Positions 15,467 through 25,282 of a DNA stretch of 64,000 nucleotides are shown here, in pieces. The stretch's first letter is position 1; each line of letters starts with the position of its first letter. This DNA comes from Aquabacterium sp. CECT 9606 (GTDB lineage: Bacteria > Pseudomonadota > Gammaproteobacteria > Burkholderiales > Burkholderiaceae_C): contig NZ_CAKKNB010000005.1 of NCBI RefSeq assembly GCF_918741295.1, positions 1 to 64,000 on the forward strand. Direction: 5' to 3'. The notes beneath the pieces are model-generated. The model had not been told where the DNA came from. It made no database searches and was given only the letters and a program-made list of their open reading frames with translations. Position numbers and translations under genes: made by a program.

Positions 15467-16411
15467 ATGAGAAGAACAATTTTGAATTTTGCTTATGCTC
15501 CTGTGGAATATGCGGCCAAGCGTGTTTTGTGCGCGACGCTGATCGTGGCGTTGGCCGCCTGCGGTAGCACACCGCCTGCCCCCGCGCCGGAGGTTAAAGC
15601 GCCGGTGTTGGCGCCAGTGGTTAAACCAGCCGCCAAACCGCCCCGCATCGGTCTGGCCCTGGGCGGGGGCGCGGCGCGCGGTTTTGCCCACATTGGTGTG
15701 CTCCAGGTGCTGGAAGAGCAGGGCATCAAGCCGGATCTGGTGGTGGGCACCTCGGCCGGCAGTTTGGTGGCCGCCATTTACGCCGCGGGCAAAACGCCAG
15801 GCGAGCTGGAATCCATGGCCATGAACCTGGACGAATCGACCATGACCGACTGGGTTTTCCCGGGGCGGTCGGTGATGAAAGGCGAGGCGTTGGCCAAGTT
15901 TGTGCGGGGCTTCACCGCGGGCCGGCAGATCGAGCAAATGGCGCTGCCCTTGGGCATCGTGGCCACTGATTTGAACTCCGGCCAGCCGATTCTTTTCCGC
16001 CGAGGTGATCCAGGCACGGCAGTGCGGGCCTCCAGCTCAGTGCCTGCAGTGTTTGCCCCGGTGCGCATCGCTGGGCGAGAGTATGTGGACGGTGGCCTGG
16101 TGTCGCCGATCCCGGTGAAGTACGCCCGCCAGATGGGCGCCGATCTGGTGATCGCCGTGGACATCTCGGCGATTCCGGAAGGCCAGCCGACCAAAGGCGC
16201 GGTCGACATCCTCCTGCAGACCTTCAACATCATGGGCCACAGCATCAGCCAGTATGAGCTGCAAGACGCCGATGTGGTAATGCGGCCCAGGTTGTCGGGC
16301 ATTGGTGGTGGCGATTTTGGCAATCGCCGCCTGTCGATCCTGGCTGGGCGGGAAGCGGCTTTGAGCGTGCTTCAACAACTCAAGGAAAAGATCGCGGCCA
16401 AGACCCGCTGA
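15467..16411 (+). CDS. Patatin-like phospholipase, predicted lipoprotein (RssA-like)
   Basis: The 314-aa protein shows a hydrophobic leader with a lipobox (LIVALAAC, lipid Cys32) and a proline-rich linker. A patatin domain follows with the oxyanion loop GGGAARG (66-72), nucleophile elbow GTSAG (Ser96) and DGG with Asp208, the full Ser-Asp dyad. It is predicted to hydrolyse acyl esters at the membrane facing the periplasm. No convincing ribosome site precedes the ATG at 15467, so the true start may be a little further in, still before the lipobox. Divergent from the broken permease. Confidence 0.9.
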   Translation: MRRTILNFAYAPVEYAAKRVLCATLIVALAACGSTPPAPAPEVKAPVLAPVVKPAAKPPRIGLALGGGAARGFAHIGVLQVLEEQGIKPDLVVGTSAGSLVAAIYAAGKTPGELESMAMNLDESTMTDWVFPGRSVMKGEALAKFVRGFTAGRQIEQMALPLGIVATDLNSGQPILFRRGDPGTAVRASSSVPAVFAPVRIAGREYVDGGLVSPIPVKYARQMGADLVIAVDISAIPEGQPTKGAVDILLQTFNIMGHSISQYELQDADVVMRPRLSGIGGGDFGNRRLSILAGREAALSVLQQLKEKIAAKTR

Positions 16412-16414
16412 CGA

Positions 16415-16876
16415 TTACTTGCCGGTGCCGAAGGGCTCGCCAGTCACCTTGGTGCCGGCCTTCAGTCCGCGTTTGCTGAACCAACCCTTGTTCATTTCAA
16501 GCACATAGCGCACGGGCTTGGCCGAGCAGTGCGGTTCAAGCGTTTCGGGCTTCATCTCGTCGAGGTTGACGATGGTGCCGTCATCGCCAATGAACGCCAC
16601 CGACAAGGGGATCAGCGTGTTCTTCATCCAGAAGCACTGCTGGCCGGGCCGCTCGAAAACAAAGATCATGCCGTCGTTGGGCCCCATGCTGGTGCGGTGC
16701 ATCAACCCGATTTCGTGCTGCTTGGGGGTCATGGCCACCTCGGCCTTGATCGTGTGGAAGGTGATGCCGAGTGCCACGGTGGGCAATTGTTGGGGCCCTT
16801 CCTGGGCCAGCGCAGGCGTGCAGGCCACGGCGCTGAGCCATAGGGCCGCGGCGGCCCGCCGTGCTGTCGTCTTCAT
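16415..16876 (-). CDS. DUF192 family secreted protein
   Basis: The product is about 153 aa with a signal peptide (MKTTARRAAAALWLSAVA, cleavage after ALAQ). The DUF192 core follows: GLMHRTSMGPNDGMIFVF, then CFWMKNTLIPLSVAFIG and YVLEMNKGW. The family is small, periplasmic and of unknown function. I prefer the ATG at 16876 over 16912 because the signal peptide then has a normal n-region. It is convergent with the patatin gene, 3 bp apart. Confidence 0.85.
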   Translation of the reverse strand: MKTTARRAAAALWLSAVACTPALAQEGPQQLPTVALGITFHTIKAEVAMTPKQHEIGLMHRTSMGPNDGMIFVFERPGQQCFWMKNTLIPLSVAFIGDDGTIVNLDEMKPETLEPHCSAKPVRYVLEMNKGWFSKRGLKAGTKVTGEPFGTGK

Positions 16877-17080
16877 GAGTTCGGTCGTCAAAATGGTGGT
16901 CCTGGTTGGCATGCGGCATGCAGCACTTGGAGGCGGCCATGATTATTGGCACAAAAGCACTGGCTTGCGAGTTGCTTCTTTTTAACGTGCTGCGCAGGGG
17001 GCTCGCGTAGAATTCTCAGGCACGCTGCCGACATCCATGGCAGTGTTTTAACGGAAACGCCAAACGCGGAGACGACAATC

Positions 17081-18334
17081 ATGTTCCAGCACATCAAAGT
17101 GCCCGAAGGTGGGCAAAAAATTTCGGTCAACCCGGACTTTTCGCTCAATGTTCCCCACAACCCCATCATTCCCTACATCGAGGGCGACGGCACGGGCTTC
17201 GACATCACCCCGGTGATGATCAAGGTCGTGGATGCGGCCGTTGAGAAATCGTATGGTGGTCAGCGCAAGATCCATTGGATGGAGATCTACGCTGGCGAGA
17301 AATCCACCCGGGTTTATGGCCCCGACGTGTGGCTGCCTGAAGAAACCCTGAAGGTCTTGAAGGACTACGTGGTGTCCATCAAGGGCCCGCTGACCACGCC
17401 CGTGGGCGGTGGTATTCGTTCCTTGAACGTGGCCCTGCGCCAGGAGCTTGACCTGTACGTCTGCCTGCGCCCGGTCACCTACTTCAAGGGCGTGCCTTCG
17501 CCTGTGAAAGAGCCCGAGAAGATCGACATGGTGATCTTCCGCGAGAACTCGGAAGACATCTACGCCGGCATCGAATTCGAAGCCAAGAGCGACAAGGCCA
17601 AGAAGCTGATCGCTTTCCTGCAGACCGAGTTCGGCGTCAAGAAGATTCGCTTCCCGGAAACCTCCGGCATCGGCATCAAGCCCGTGTCCACCGAAGGCAC
17701 CGAGCGCCTGATGCGCAAGGCCCTGCAGTACGCCATCGACAATGACAAGCCCAGCGTGACCATCGTGCACAAGGGCAACATCATGAAGTACACCGAAGGT
17801 GGCTTCCGCGATTGGAGCTACGCCTTGGCGCAGCGCGAGTTCGGCGCCGAGCTGATCGATGGCGGCCCATGGTGCAAGTTCAAGAACCCGAAGACGGGCA
17901 AGGACATCATCGTCAAGGACGCCATCGCGGATGCCTTCTTGCAGCAGATCCTGTTGCGCCCGGCCGAGTACAGCGTGATCGCCACGCTGAACCTGAATGG
18001 CGACTACATCTCTGACGCCCTGGCCGCGCAAGTGGGTGGCATCGGCATTGCCCCGGGCGCCAATTTGTCGGACTCGGTGGCCATGTTCGAAGCCACCCAC
18101 GGCACGGCGCCCAAGTACGCCGGCAAGGACTACGTGAACCCCGGCTCCGAAATCCTGTCGGCCGAAATGATGCTGCGCCACATGGGCTGGTTCGAGGCGG
18201 CTGACCTGATCATCTCGTCGATGGAGAAATCCATCCTGAGCAAGAAGGTGACGTATGACTTCGCGCGTTTGCTGGACGGTGCGACGCAGGTGTCGTGCTC
18301 CGGCTTTGGTCAGGTGATGATCGACCACATGTGA
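17081..18334 (+). CDS. icd: NADP-dependent isocitrate dehydrogenase
   Basis: The 417-aa TCA-cycle enzyme oxidises isocitrate to 2-oxoglutarate with NADP. Seen are the N-terminal [10 protein letters not shown], the substrate loop with [10 protein letters not shown] (phosphorylatable serine region), [13 protein letters not shown], and the C-terminal NADP-site segment [19 protein letters not shown]. The length matches E. coli Icd (416). The start at 17081 follows GGAGA and matches the family; the open frame extends upstream without similarity. A strong terminator follows. Confidence 0.97.
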   Translation: MFQHIKVPEGGQKISVNPDFSLNVPHNPIIPYIEGDGTGFDITPVMIKVVDAAVEKSYGGQRKIHWMEIYAGEKSTRVYGPDVWLPEETLKVLKDYVVSIKGPLTTPVGGGIRSLNVALRQELDLYVCLRPVTYFKGVPSPVKEPEKIDMVIFRENSEDIYAGIEFEAKSDKAKKLIAFLQTEFGVKKIRFPETSGIGIKPVSTEGTERLMRKALQYAIDNDKPSVTIVHKGNIMKYTEGGFRDWSYALAQREFGAELIDGGPWCKFKNPKTGKDIIVKDAIADAFLQQILLRPAEYSVIATLNLNGDYISDALAAQVGGIGIAPGANLSDSVAMFEATHGTAPKYAGKDYVNPGSEILSAEMMLRHMGWFEAADLIISSMEKSILSKKVTYDFARLLDGATQVSCSGFGQVMIDHM

Positions 18335-18365
18335 TCTGCCTCCGAGGCGCCTGATGGCACCTTGC

Positions 18366-18408
18366 AAAAGCCCCTGATCTTCTTTGCGAAGATCAGGGGC
18401 TTTTTATT
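18366..18408 (+). terminator. Rho-independent terminator after icd
   Basis: An almost perfect inverted repeat (AAAAGCCCCTGATCTTC and GAAGATCAGGGGCTTTTT with a TTTGC loop) lies 31 bp after the icd stop. A-runs on one side and T-runs on the other make it usable in both directions, so it may also end the leftward gene at 18418. Confidence 0.92.
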
Positions 18409-18417
18409 TGGGCGGCC

Positions 18418-18726
18418 TCAGCGGGCGCAGATGGTGCCGCCCAGCACTTGCCGCTTCATCAAGAAGGCAACGATCTCAAAAATCGCCAGCGGTGCCAAAC
18501 CCAGCAAGAGGACATCGGTGAGCAAATCGCGGTAAGCGCGCCGTTTGATGTTGAGCCTGCGCAGGTGCACGTGGGCGGTGTGGTGCAGGCGAGGGCAGTC
18601 CACGACCAGATCGTGCGCCCGGCGAAAGTGCGCGTGGGCCGCCTCCATGCGCCCCGCCTGCTCGTCTTGCATGCCCAGTTGCCAGGCTGCCTCGGCTTGG
18701 TGTGCAATGTCTTCGATGGATGTCAT
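18418..18726 (-). CDS. Small hypothetical protein with C-terminal membrane segment
   Basis: The 102-aa protein has an N-terminal helical stretch (about 1-50) that resembles one TPR-like hairpin (AEAAWQLGMQDEQAGRMEAA) and a hydrophobic segment near the C-terminus (LLTDVLLLGLAPLAIFEIVA, about 68-87). I recognise no family. Its ATG overlaps the stop of the upstream TetR gene as ATGA, so both are translated from one message and it may be auxiliary to that regulator's unit. Confidence 0.65.
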   Translation of the reverse strand: MTSIEDIAHQAEAAWQLGMQDEQAGRMEAAHAHFRRAHDLVVDCPRLHHTAHVHLRRLNIKRRAYRDLLTDVLLLGLAPLAIFEIVAFLMKRQVLGGTICAR

Positions 18727-19364
18727 GGGGATCTCCTTTTTCGGGTAGGCGAGGGGGGATGCAAGGCCATGGTGCCGGTGATGAGAATGAGCAGCAGTTC
18801 TTCAGATTCGCCCAGCAAAGCGTCTCTTTGTTCCGGACTTTCCAGGTAGCGCACCACCAGGCCATAAACCGCGCGGCCATAGACGCCCAGCACCCGCAAC
18901 CACACGGCGTCGTTCCCAAGCGGCAGCAGCTTCATGGCGCGCTGTTCAAGCAGCATGTCGCGGCGAAGTTCGTCCAGGCAGCGTTGCAAGCCCATGCGGC
19001 TTTCGTTGGGCGGGCCATGAAGGGTGCGGTAGGCCACCAGGAAAAGATCGCGGTGGTTGGCCGCGAAATCGAACAGCCAGCCCACGACGCGGCGCACCAC
19101 CGAGGGGTCGCGCGCCACGTCTGCGCGGGCGGCGCTGGTGCCTTGCCGCAACTGGGTGGTGAACTCGTTCATCAACTCGGTTTGCAGTTGACCCAGGCTG
19201 TCGAAGTGGCGGTAGAAAGTGTTGTGATTCAGCCCGGCCTCGCGGGCCAACTCGCGAAGCGAGAGGGTCTCGGCGTGCTGCTGTCGCGCCAGCATGCGCA
19301 GAGCCGCGTCCATCAGTTGGCGCTTGCCCACCGCCATGGTTGAGGTGCTGCTCATGTTTGACAT
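18723..19364 (-). CDS. TetR/AcrR family transcriptional regulator
   Basis: This 213-aa regulator has an N-terminal helix-turn-helix (LSLRELAREAGLNHNTFYRHF, about residues 34-54) followed by a helical ligand domain of the TetR_C type. It is divergent from the FAH and metallo-hydrolase genes, with a palindrome between them that is its likely operator, so it probably represses that pair and itself. Three ATGs occur in the first 28 codons (19364, 19355, 19337); which is used cannot be settled. Confidence 0.9.
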   Translation of the reverse strand: MSNMSSTSTMAVGKRQLMDAALRMLARQQHAETLSLRELAREAGLNHNTFYRHFDSLGQLQTELMNEFTTQLRQGTSAARADVARDPSVVRRVVGWLFDFAANHRDLFLVAYRTLHGPPNESRMGLQRCLDELRRDMLLEQRAMKLLPLGNDAVWLRVLGVYGRAVYGLVVRYLESPEQRDALLGESEELLLILITGTMALHPPSPTRKRRSP

Positions 19365-19386
19365 GAAGTATCCATATGGCTACATT

Positions 19387-19402
19387 GTATCCATTTGGAT
19401 AC
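19387..19402. promoter_or_regulatory. Candidate TetR operator palindrome
   Basis: GTATCCATTTGGATAC is a 7-bp inverted repeat with a 2-bp centre. A half-site copy (GTATCCATATGG) lies 19 bp to the left at 19368-19379. Both are in the gap between the divergent TetR and FAH genes. A dimeric repressor bound here would cover the FAH promoter region. Confidence 0.65.
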
Positions 19403-19414
19403 CTAGGGGTAAAG

Positions 19415-20293
19415 ATGCGTTGGCGTCGTATGTCATCAAACAGGGTCAATGAGGCAGTTTGGCACGTGGAAGAGTCTGGCCAGTGGCGAGTGGCCACCGA
19501 GCAAGAGGCGGCGTCACGGGCATGGTTACCCGAACCGATGACTGGTTCAAGCATGCCGTTTCAACCCCGGTCGTTTCGGGATTGCAGCCTTTATGAGCGG
19601 CATTGGATCCAGTCGTCACGGGGCTATGCCAAGCGCTTTTTGCCGGCGGCCAGTGTCTTCACATCGTTGTACGAACGCGTGCTGCGCAAGCCGTTTCCGG
19701 CGTTCAAGCCTCATCCGCTGGCCTACCAGCAACCGGTGTATTACTTTGGCAACCACCTGAGCTTCGTGCCCAGTGGAACACCCATCCGCGCACCCCGCTT
19801 CACCAAGGCCCTGGACTACGAGCTTGAGCTGGGCGCGGTGCTGTCCAAGCCGTTGCTCAATGCCTCGCCGCAAGAGGCGCTTGCCGCGATCGGGGGCTTC
19901 GTGGTCATCAACGACTGGAGCGCCCGAGACATCCAGCGGCGCGAAATGGCCACGGGGCTGGGCCCCCAGAAATGCAAGCATTTTTGCAGCTCGATGTCCG
20001 ATGAGTTCGTGGATGCGCAAGATGTGCTGCCTCGCATTGAGCAACTCAAGGCGCGCGTCGAGGTCAATGGCGAGATCGTGGCCACCACCAGCACGGCCAA
20101 CATGCTGCACAACTGGGCCAACACCTTGAGCCACCTGTCAACGGATGAGCCACTGTGGCCTGGTGAGCTGATCGCCACCGGCACGCTGCCCTTTGGTTGT
20201 TCGATGGAGAACGGGCGTTGGCTGAAGCCGGGTGACACCCTGCGCCTGGTGATCGATGGCGTGGGTGAAATCAAGCACGAGTTGGTGGGGTGA
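19415..20293 (+). CDS. Fumarylacetoacetate hydrolase (FAH) family protein
   Basis: The product is about 292 aa. The FAH fold shows in the C-terminal two thirds: LDYELELGAVL (metal-binding glutamates near residue 130), GGFVVINDWSARDIQ, and the GELIATGTLPFGC plus LKPGDTLRLVIDGVGE end. These Mg-dependent enzymes cleave or hydrate acylpyruvates and related dicarbonyls; the substrate here is unknown. The ATG at 19415 has AGGGGT 7 nt upstream; the frame upstream would run into the operator. It overlaps the next gene by 4 bp (GTGA), suggesting a two-gene catabolic unit controlled by the divergent TetR. Confidence 0.85.
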   Translation: MRWRRMSSNRVNEAVWHVEESGQWRVATEQEAASRAWLPEPMTGSSMPFQPRSFRDCSLYERHWIQSSRGYAKRFLPAASVFTSLYERVLRKPFPAFKPHPLAYQQPVYYFGNHLSFVPSGTPIRAPRFTKALDYELELGAVLSKPLLNASPQEALAAIGGFVVINDWSARDIQRREMATGLGPQKCKHFCSSMSDEFVDAQDVLPRIEQLKARVEVNGEIVATTSTANMLHNWANTLSHLSTDEPLWPGELIATGTLPFGCSMENGRWLKPGDTLRLVIDGVGEIKHELVG

Positions 20294-21348
20294 GCATGGC
20301 CCGTCTGATTGCTGGCACGGGCCGCACCCAAACCCGGATGGGCGATGTACCGAATTTTGCCGAAGGACTTTATGAGTTGGCGGCGGACACGTTTGCCTGG
20401 CTGGTGCCCAATGGCAGCTGGGGCGAGACCAACCTGGGCCTGGTGCGTTGCGGCGACCAATCGGTGTTGATCGATACCTGCTGGGATCTGCATTTCATGC
20501 GCGAGATGCTGAGCCATGCCGCGCCCATCTTGAAGGTGGCGCCGGTACGCCACGTGATCAACACGCACGCTGATGGCGACCATTGCTGGGGCAACCAGCT
20601 GTTCGCCGACAAGGCCATCACCGCCACACACGCCAGCGCCGCGCAAATGCACCGGCATCCACCTGCCCAGTTGCGCGCCTTGAAATGGGGCTCGGCATTA
20701 TTCCAGCGCTTGCCGGTGGGCAACATTGATGCCCTGGGCCGCTACATGGGCGACATGCTTCGGCCTTATCGATTCAAGGGCGTGACCGTGCAGGCTCCGA
20801 ACCAGACCTTCTCTGGCACTACAACAATCGATGTGAATGGTGTGGTGTTGAGGCTCATTGAAGTGGGGCCAGCGCACACCGATGGCGATTGCATCGTGCA
20901 TGTGCCGGAGCGCGAGGTGGTCTACACCGGGGACATCCTGTTCGTGGGTGTCACGCCAGTGGCTTGGGCTGGGCCGGTCGCCCAAATCGTGTCGGCGCTG
21001 CGGCAGGTTCAGTCCCTGCATGCCAAGGTCATCGTGCCGGGGCATGGGCCCCTGGCCACGCTGGCGGATGTGCAGTTGCAGATCGACTATTGGGATTGGT
21101 TGCAGTCAACTTTGCAGCCGCTGGCGCAACGCGGCATCAGCCCTCACCGGGCCAGCCGGGCATGCCTGCAGTCCAAGGCCTTCAGGGAGTCGGCGTTTGC
21201 CCGCTGGCTGGCCCCAGAGCGTCTCTTCACGTCGGCCTGCACCTTGTACCGGGAGTGGGGCCTTGACACCTCCGGGATGGGCGGGCCGTTGGGCACGCTG
21301 GATCATTTTCGTAAGCAGGCGAGCCTGGCGGCCCTTGCAGTTCGGTAA
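20290..21348 (+). CDS. Metallo-beta-lactamase-fold hydrolase
   Basis: The 352-aa protein carries the binuclear zinc motif NTHADGDHCWGN (HxHxDH variant, about residues 91-102), a second ligand region GPAHTDGD (about 195-202), and the later VVYTGDILF and VPGHGP segments. This matches SoxH/YcbL-like MBL hydrolases. The C-terminal third is helical and unassigned. It starts at the GTG overlapping the FAH stop or at the ATG at 20296. The substrate is unknown, probably a thioester or lactone of the same pathway. Confidence 0.85.
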   Translation: MSMARLIAGTGRTQTRMGDVPNFAEGLYELAADTFAWLVPNGSWGETNLGLVRCGDQSVLIDTCWDLHFMREMLSHAAPILKVAPVRHVINTHADGDHCWGNQLFADKAITATHASAAQMHRHPPAQLRALKWGSALFQRLPVGNIDALGRYMGDMLRPYRFKGVTVQAPNQTFSGTTTIDVNGVVLRLIEVGPAHTDGDCIVHVPEREVVYTGDILFVGVTPVAWAGPVAQIVSALRQVQSLHAKVIVPGHGPLATLADVQLQIDYWDWLQSTLQPLAQRGISPHRASRACLQSKAFRESAFARWLAPERLFTSACTLYREWGLDTSGMGGPLGTLDHFRKQASLAALAVR

Positions 21349-21374
21349 TTGGGCTGGGCAAGAGCTGCACCAGG

Positions 21375-22544
21375 TCAAGGCTTGATCACCACCTTGATGC
21401 AGCCATCGGCCTTGTCGCGGAAGGTCTTGTACATCTCGGGCCCATCTTCCATGCCCACGGTGTGTGTGATCACGAACGATGGGTCGATCTGCCCGTCCTG
21501 GATCCTGCGCAGCAGGTCATCGGTCCAGCGGTTCACATGGGTCTGGCCGGTGCGCACCGTCAAGCCCTTGTTCATCAAGGCGCCAAAAGGCACCTTGTCG
21601 ATCAGCCCGCCATAAACACCGGGGATGGACAGGATGCCCGCGGGGCGGCAGACGTAGATCATCTCGCGCAACACGTGTGGCCGGTCGGTTTCGAGCATCA
21701 CGGCTTGCTTGGCCCGGTCGTACAGCGCGTCAATCGAGCGTGTGGCGTGGCTTTCCATGCCCACGGCGTCGATGCACTTCTCGGGGCCTTTGCCACGCGT
21801 GAGTTCCGCCAGCCGTTCAACCACGCTTTCTTCTTCAAAGTTGATGGTGACGGCGCCTGCTGCCTGGGCCATCACCAGCCTCTCAGGCACGTTGTCAATG
21901 ACGACGATCAGCTTCGCGCCCATGAGCGCGGCGCTGCGGATGGCGAACTGGCCCACGGGGCCGGCCCCCCAGATCGCCACGGTGTCGGTGGGCTGGATGT
22001 CGCATTGGGCCGCGGCCTGCCAGCCGGTGGGAAAGATGTCGCCCAGAAAAAGCACCTGCTCGTCGGTCAGCCCATCAGGGATCAACACTGGCGCCACGTC
22101 GGCATAAGGCACGCGCACATATTCCGCCTGGCCGCCCGGGTAGCCACCGGTGAGGTGGGTGTAACCGAACAGGCCCGCCGTGGTGTGGCCAAAAGCCTTG
22201 TCCGCCAGGTCCTTGCGGCGGTTGGTGCGTTCGCACACCGAGAAATTTCCGCGTCGGCACTGTTCGCATTCACCGCAGATGATGGTGAAGGGGACGACCA
22301 CCCGATCGCCCACTTTCAGCTTCTTGTTGTCGGAGCCCACCTCCACCACTTCGCCCATGAATTCGTGGCCCATGATGTCGCCGCTTTCCATGCCGGGCAT
22401 GAAACCATCGAACAGATGCAGGTCTGATCCGCAGATTGCGCAACTGCTGACCTTGATGATGGCATCGCGTGAATGCTCGATGATCGGATCGGGGACGGTG
22501 TCGCAACGGATGTCGTGTTTGCCGTGCCAACAAAGTGCTTTCAT
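21375..22544 (-). CDS. Zinc-dependent alcohol/formaldehyde dehydrogenase
   Basis: The 389-aa MDR-family enzyme has the catalytic-zinc segment [13 protein letters not shown] (Cys near residue 37) and [13 protein letters not shown] structural-zinc loop with four cysteines follows ([15 protein letters not shown], about 93-107), then the Rossmann motif [10 protein letters not shown] near residue 190. The length and the long insert resemble glutathione-independent formaldehyde dehydrogenases and related alcohol dehydrogenases. The ATG at 22544 has AAGGAG upstream; the longer upstream frame is unsupported. It is convergent with the MBL gene and otherwise monocistronic. Confidence 0.88.
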   Translation of the reverse strand: MKALCWHGKHDIRCDTVPDPIIEHSRDAIIKVSSCAICGSDLHLFDGFMPGMESGDIMGHEFMGEVVEVGSDNKKLKVGDRVVVPFTIICGECEQCRRGNFSVCERTNRRKDLADKAFGHTTAGLFGYTHLTGGYPGGQAEYVRVPYADVAPVLIPDGLTDEQVLFLGDIFPTGWQAAAQCDIQPTDTVAIWGAGPVGQFAIRSAALMGAKLIVVIDNVPERLVMAQAAGAVTINFEEESVVERLAELTRGKGPEKCIDAVGMESHATRSIDALYDRAKQAVMLETDRPHVLREMIYVCRPAGILSIPGVYGGLIDKVPFGALMNKGLTVRTGQTHVNRWTDDLLRRIQDGQIDPSFVITHTVGMEDGPEMYKTFRDKADGCIKVVIKP

Positions 22545-22713
22545 GATGGACTCCTTGGGGTTGATTGCCCTGCGTTCATGGGCCAGTGCCGGCCAGCAAG
22601 CCTTGTTCCCAACACCAAACGGAATGCAGTTGCTGCGAGGGTTGGATACCTCATCAACTGTTCCTGGAGGTTGATGCGCTCGCCACCGGGGCGTGATCAA
22701 GCCGGGTTGTCGA

Positions 22714-23511
22714 TCATGGCGCGGGGCCCGACGCCCGGTTTACCAGGGCCGCCAGGCCAAGCTGCCCCCGTTTTCGGGCTTCAGAGATGCTGGCCTGAAG
22801 GCGGGTCACGTCCAGGTCTTCGATGGGCCCGATCTGCAGCATCTTTTCCCACGACCTGACCGCAGCGTCGTAGTCATGTTGCTCGAAAGCCATGGCACCG
22901 GCAAGCCACAGCGCTTTCAGGTTGGCTGGGTCCAGGGCCAGGGCTTTGCTCACCATGGCCCTTTCCGCCTCGCCAAATGGCCCGCCTTTCAGGGCCGCTT
23001 GAACCTGAGCGTACTCAGCCAACCAGCTCGGGTTGTCCGGGCTCAAGGCCAGCGCCTTGGCATACGCCTGGCTGGCCTGCTGCGGTTGGTCCAGCAAGGC
23101 ATGCGAACGCGCGAGCATGATCCAGCCTGGCGCGTTGTCGGGATGACGCTGGAGGTTTTGCGACAGTGTCTGGGTCATGGCGGCCATGCGGGCTCGGTCA
23201 GGGGGCTGCGGCAACTGCGCCTGGGTGGCATCCGATACTTGGCTCGGTGCCTTGGTTTGAACTTGGGCGCGAACACCCGCCGCTTGCAACCACATCGCGG
23301 CCACCAGCACCGTGGCGGCTCCCAATCCGGCCAGGAACCACGGCAAGGATGGACTGGACGGCTTGAGACCCTCATCGGCCAGAACCAGGTCCACCAATTC
23401 CCGTTCGATTGATGAGCGATCCCTGTCGTGATCGGCATCACTGATGACGCCACTGGTCCGCAAACGGGCAAGTTGTTGCAACTGCTTTCTCAAATCGAGG
23501 ATGCGGTTCAT
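22714..23511 (-). CDS. CcmI/CcmH-like TPR protein, membrane-anchored
   Basis: The product is about 265 aa. A short cytoplasmic coiled N-terminus ([20 protein letters not shown]) resembles the SHOCT/CcmI start and a membrane helix follows ([20 protein letters not shown], about 58-77). The periplasmic part has three TPR-type repeats ([19 protein letters not shown], then [15 protein letters not shown], then [18 protein letters not shown]). CcmI proteins hold apocytochrome c during heme attachment. No other ccm gene is here, but a c-type cytochrome gene is divergent from it, which supports a related function by context only. Confidence 0.7.
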   Translation of the reverse strand: MNRILDLRKQLQQLARLRTSGVISDADHDRDRSSIERELVDLVLADEGLKPSSPSLPWFLAGLGAATVLVAAMWLQAAGVRAQVQTKAPSQVSDATQAQLPQPPDRARMAAMTQTLSQNLQRHPDNAPGWIMLARSHALLDQPQQASQAYAKALALSPDNPSWLAEYAQVQAALKGGPFGEAERAMVSKALALDPANLKALWLAGAMAFEQHDYDAAVRSWEKMLQIGPIEDLDVTRLQASISEARKRGQLGLAALVNRASGPAP

Positions 23512-23685
23512 GGGTCCAGCCCTTGCCAACAGTGAAGCCAGCGCGGGATGTTAAAGGCGTCTCCAGGCACACCGGCCAAGCCCTCGACCTTGTCATGGGC
23601 AAATCTAAAACCCGCCATTTTTGGCTAAGGTAGCGCGGCCAACCCTCTTCATGCAGTCCTGAAGTTCCCATTCCAGGAGCCCCTC

Positions 23686-25215
23686 ATGAATCGACTTGCT
23701 TTGCCGCTTGGCGGCGCTTTGCCCATGGTGGCCGTTTTGCTGGCCGTGACCGCCGCCACTGCCCAGAACAATCCTGGCGCCGATGACGCGGTGCGCCGCG
23801 CTCAAGCGCCAGCTGCCTCAGTGCCGGTGGCGCGCGTTGAACAGCAAAAAACCGCGAACGACCGGCCCGAGAAGTTCATGGCGCCCAACGCGCAAGCGCT
23901 GTCGCCCGCCTTGGCCGGCCAGCCCGATGGCGGAAAGATCACTGGTTTCGATTTTTACAGGGATCCGCTGAATGCCAAGCGGCCCATGCAGACCTTTGAA
24001 GAGACCATGGCCGCCGATGTTCGCGATAAGCCGGGCGTCATGCAGGGCCAACAGAACCTGCTGTCCAGCCGTTACAACCTGACCCCGAAGCTGGACCCAC
24101 TGGCCAAGATGTCCAGGGGCAAACCGTTGGCAGTGGGCCCGACGGCCAGGCTACCCAAGGGTCTTACCTGGCAAGAGCTGGCATCGCTGTCCCCGGATGA
24201 AATACGCCGTCGAAACCTGTTCCCATACCCGGCGCTTCCGCACCCCCAGCATGTCACCGGTGGGCAAGTTTTCCCGGCCATGCAGATCGACATGTTCCCC
24301 AGGCTTCAGCGCTTCGATGTCGACTTCGATTTGCCCGAGGCTTTTCTGCCCGAGTTTCCTCCGGCGATCTACCTTCAGAACCGGCCCGAGCTGGGCGACG
24401 TGTCTCGCGGAGAGGTGGTGTCCATCAACAACTTCTACCGCTTGTTCAAGGATCTGTTGACACCGGTTCAGCTCAACGGCCTGCAATTTTTGCTGACGCC
24501 ATTGCCGCAAGAAGAGTTCAATCCCACTGATGATCGGAAGACGGCACAGCCCAGCCTGGGTGTGTCGTGCTTCGACTGCCATGTGAATGGGCACACCACC
24601 GGGCAGTTTCACTTGAACCCCGACACGCGGCCCCAGGAGCGCCGCATGCGGCTGGACACGACCAGTCTGCGTGGCCTGTTCAACCAGCAGATCCATGGGT
24701 CCAAGCGAAGCCTCAGATCGGTCGAGGACTTCACGGAGTTCGAGTTCAGGACGGCCTACTTCAATGGTGACCCGGTGCATGCCATGAAGAAAGGTTTTCC
24801 CATCATCGACCGCATTCACGTCAGCCACATGGCGCAATTGCAGAACATGCTGGATTTTCCGCCCGCGCCCAAGTTGAATCTGGAGGGCCGGCTCAACTCG
24901 GCGATGGCCACCGAGAGCGAACGGCGAGGCGAGCAACTGTTCTTTGGCAAAGCGCGGTGCGCAAGTTGCCATGCCGCACCACATTACCTGGATCACCAGA
25001 TGCACGATTTGCACCTGGAACGCTTCACCAAGGAGCCGGGCGACGGGCCCATGAAGACCTTCACGCTGCGGGGCATCAAGGACAGCCCACCCTATCTGCA
25101 CGATGGCCGACTGTTGACGCTGGAAGACACCGCCGAGTTCTTCAACCTGGTGCTGCAACTGGGGTTGACCGAAGGCGAGAAGCGCGACCTGGTGGCGTTC
25201 ATGCGCCAGCTGTGA
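23686..25215 (+). CDS. Periplasmic diheme c-type cytochrome (peroxidase-like)
   Basis: This 509-aa secreted protein has a signal peptide (about 1-26, ATAQN) and two heme c motifs, CFDCH (about residue 290) and CASCH (about residue 425). The C-terminal region TFTLRGIKDSPPYLHDGRL resembles MauG/CcpA-type diheme peroxidases, with Leu-His in the distal ligand region. An N-terminal ~250-residue extension has no family I know; related proteins are often annotated cytochrome B6. It may oxidise or reduce small substrates in the periplasm. Ribosome site CAGGAG. Confidence 0.8.
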   Translation: MNRLALPLGGALPMVAVLLAVTAATAQNNPGADDAVRRAQAPAASVPVARVEQQKTANDRPEKFMAPNAQALSPALAGQPDGGKITGFDFYRDPLNAKRPMQTFEETMAADVRDKPGVMQGQQNLLSSRYNLTPKLDPLAKMSRGKPLAVGPTARLPKGLTWQELASLSPDEIRRRNLFPYPALPHPQHVTGGQVFPAMQIDMFPRLQRFDVDFDLPEAFLPEFPPAIYLQNRPELGDVSRGEVVSINNFYRLFKDLLTPVQLNGLQFLLTPLPQEEFNPTDDRKTAQPSLGVSCFDCHVNGHTTGQFHLNPDTRPQERRMRLDTTSLRGLFNQQIHGSKRSLRSVEDFTEFEFRTAYFNGDPVHAMKKGFPIIDRIHVSHMAQLQNMLDFPPAPKLNLEGRLNSAMATESERRGEQLFFGKARCASCHAAPHYLDHQMHDLHLERFTKEPGDGPMKTFTLRGIKDSPPYLHDGRLLTLEDTAEFFNLVLQLGLTEGEKRDLVAFMRQL

Positions 25216-25282
25216 GCGGCTGGTTCGGCGGCATAATCCGGGCATATTCAACAGGGAGGCGATTGTCAAATATGCAGCCCTC

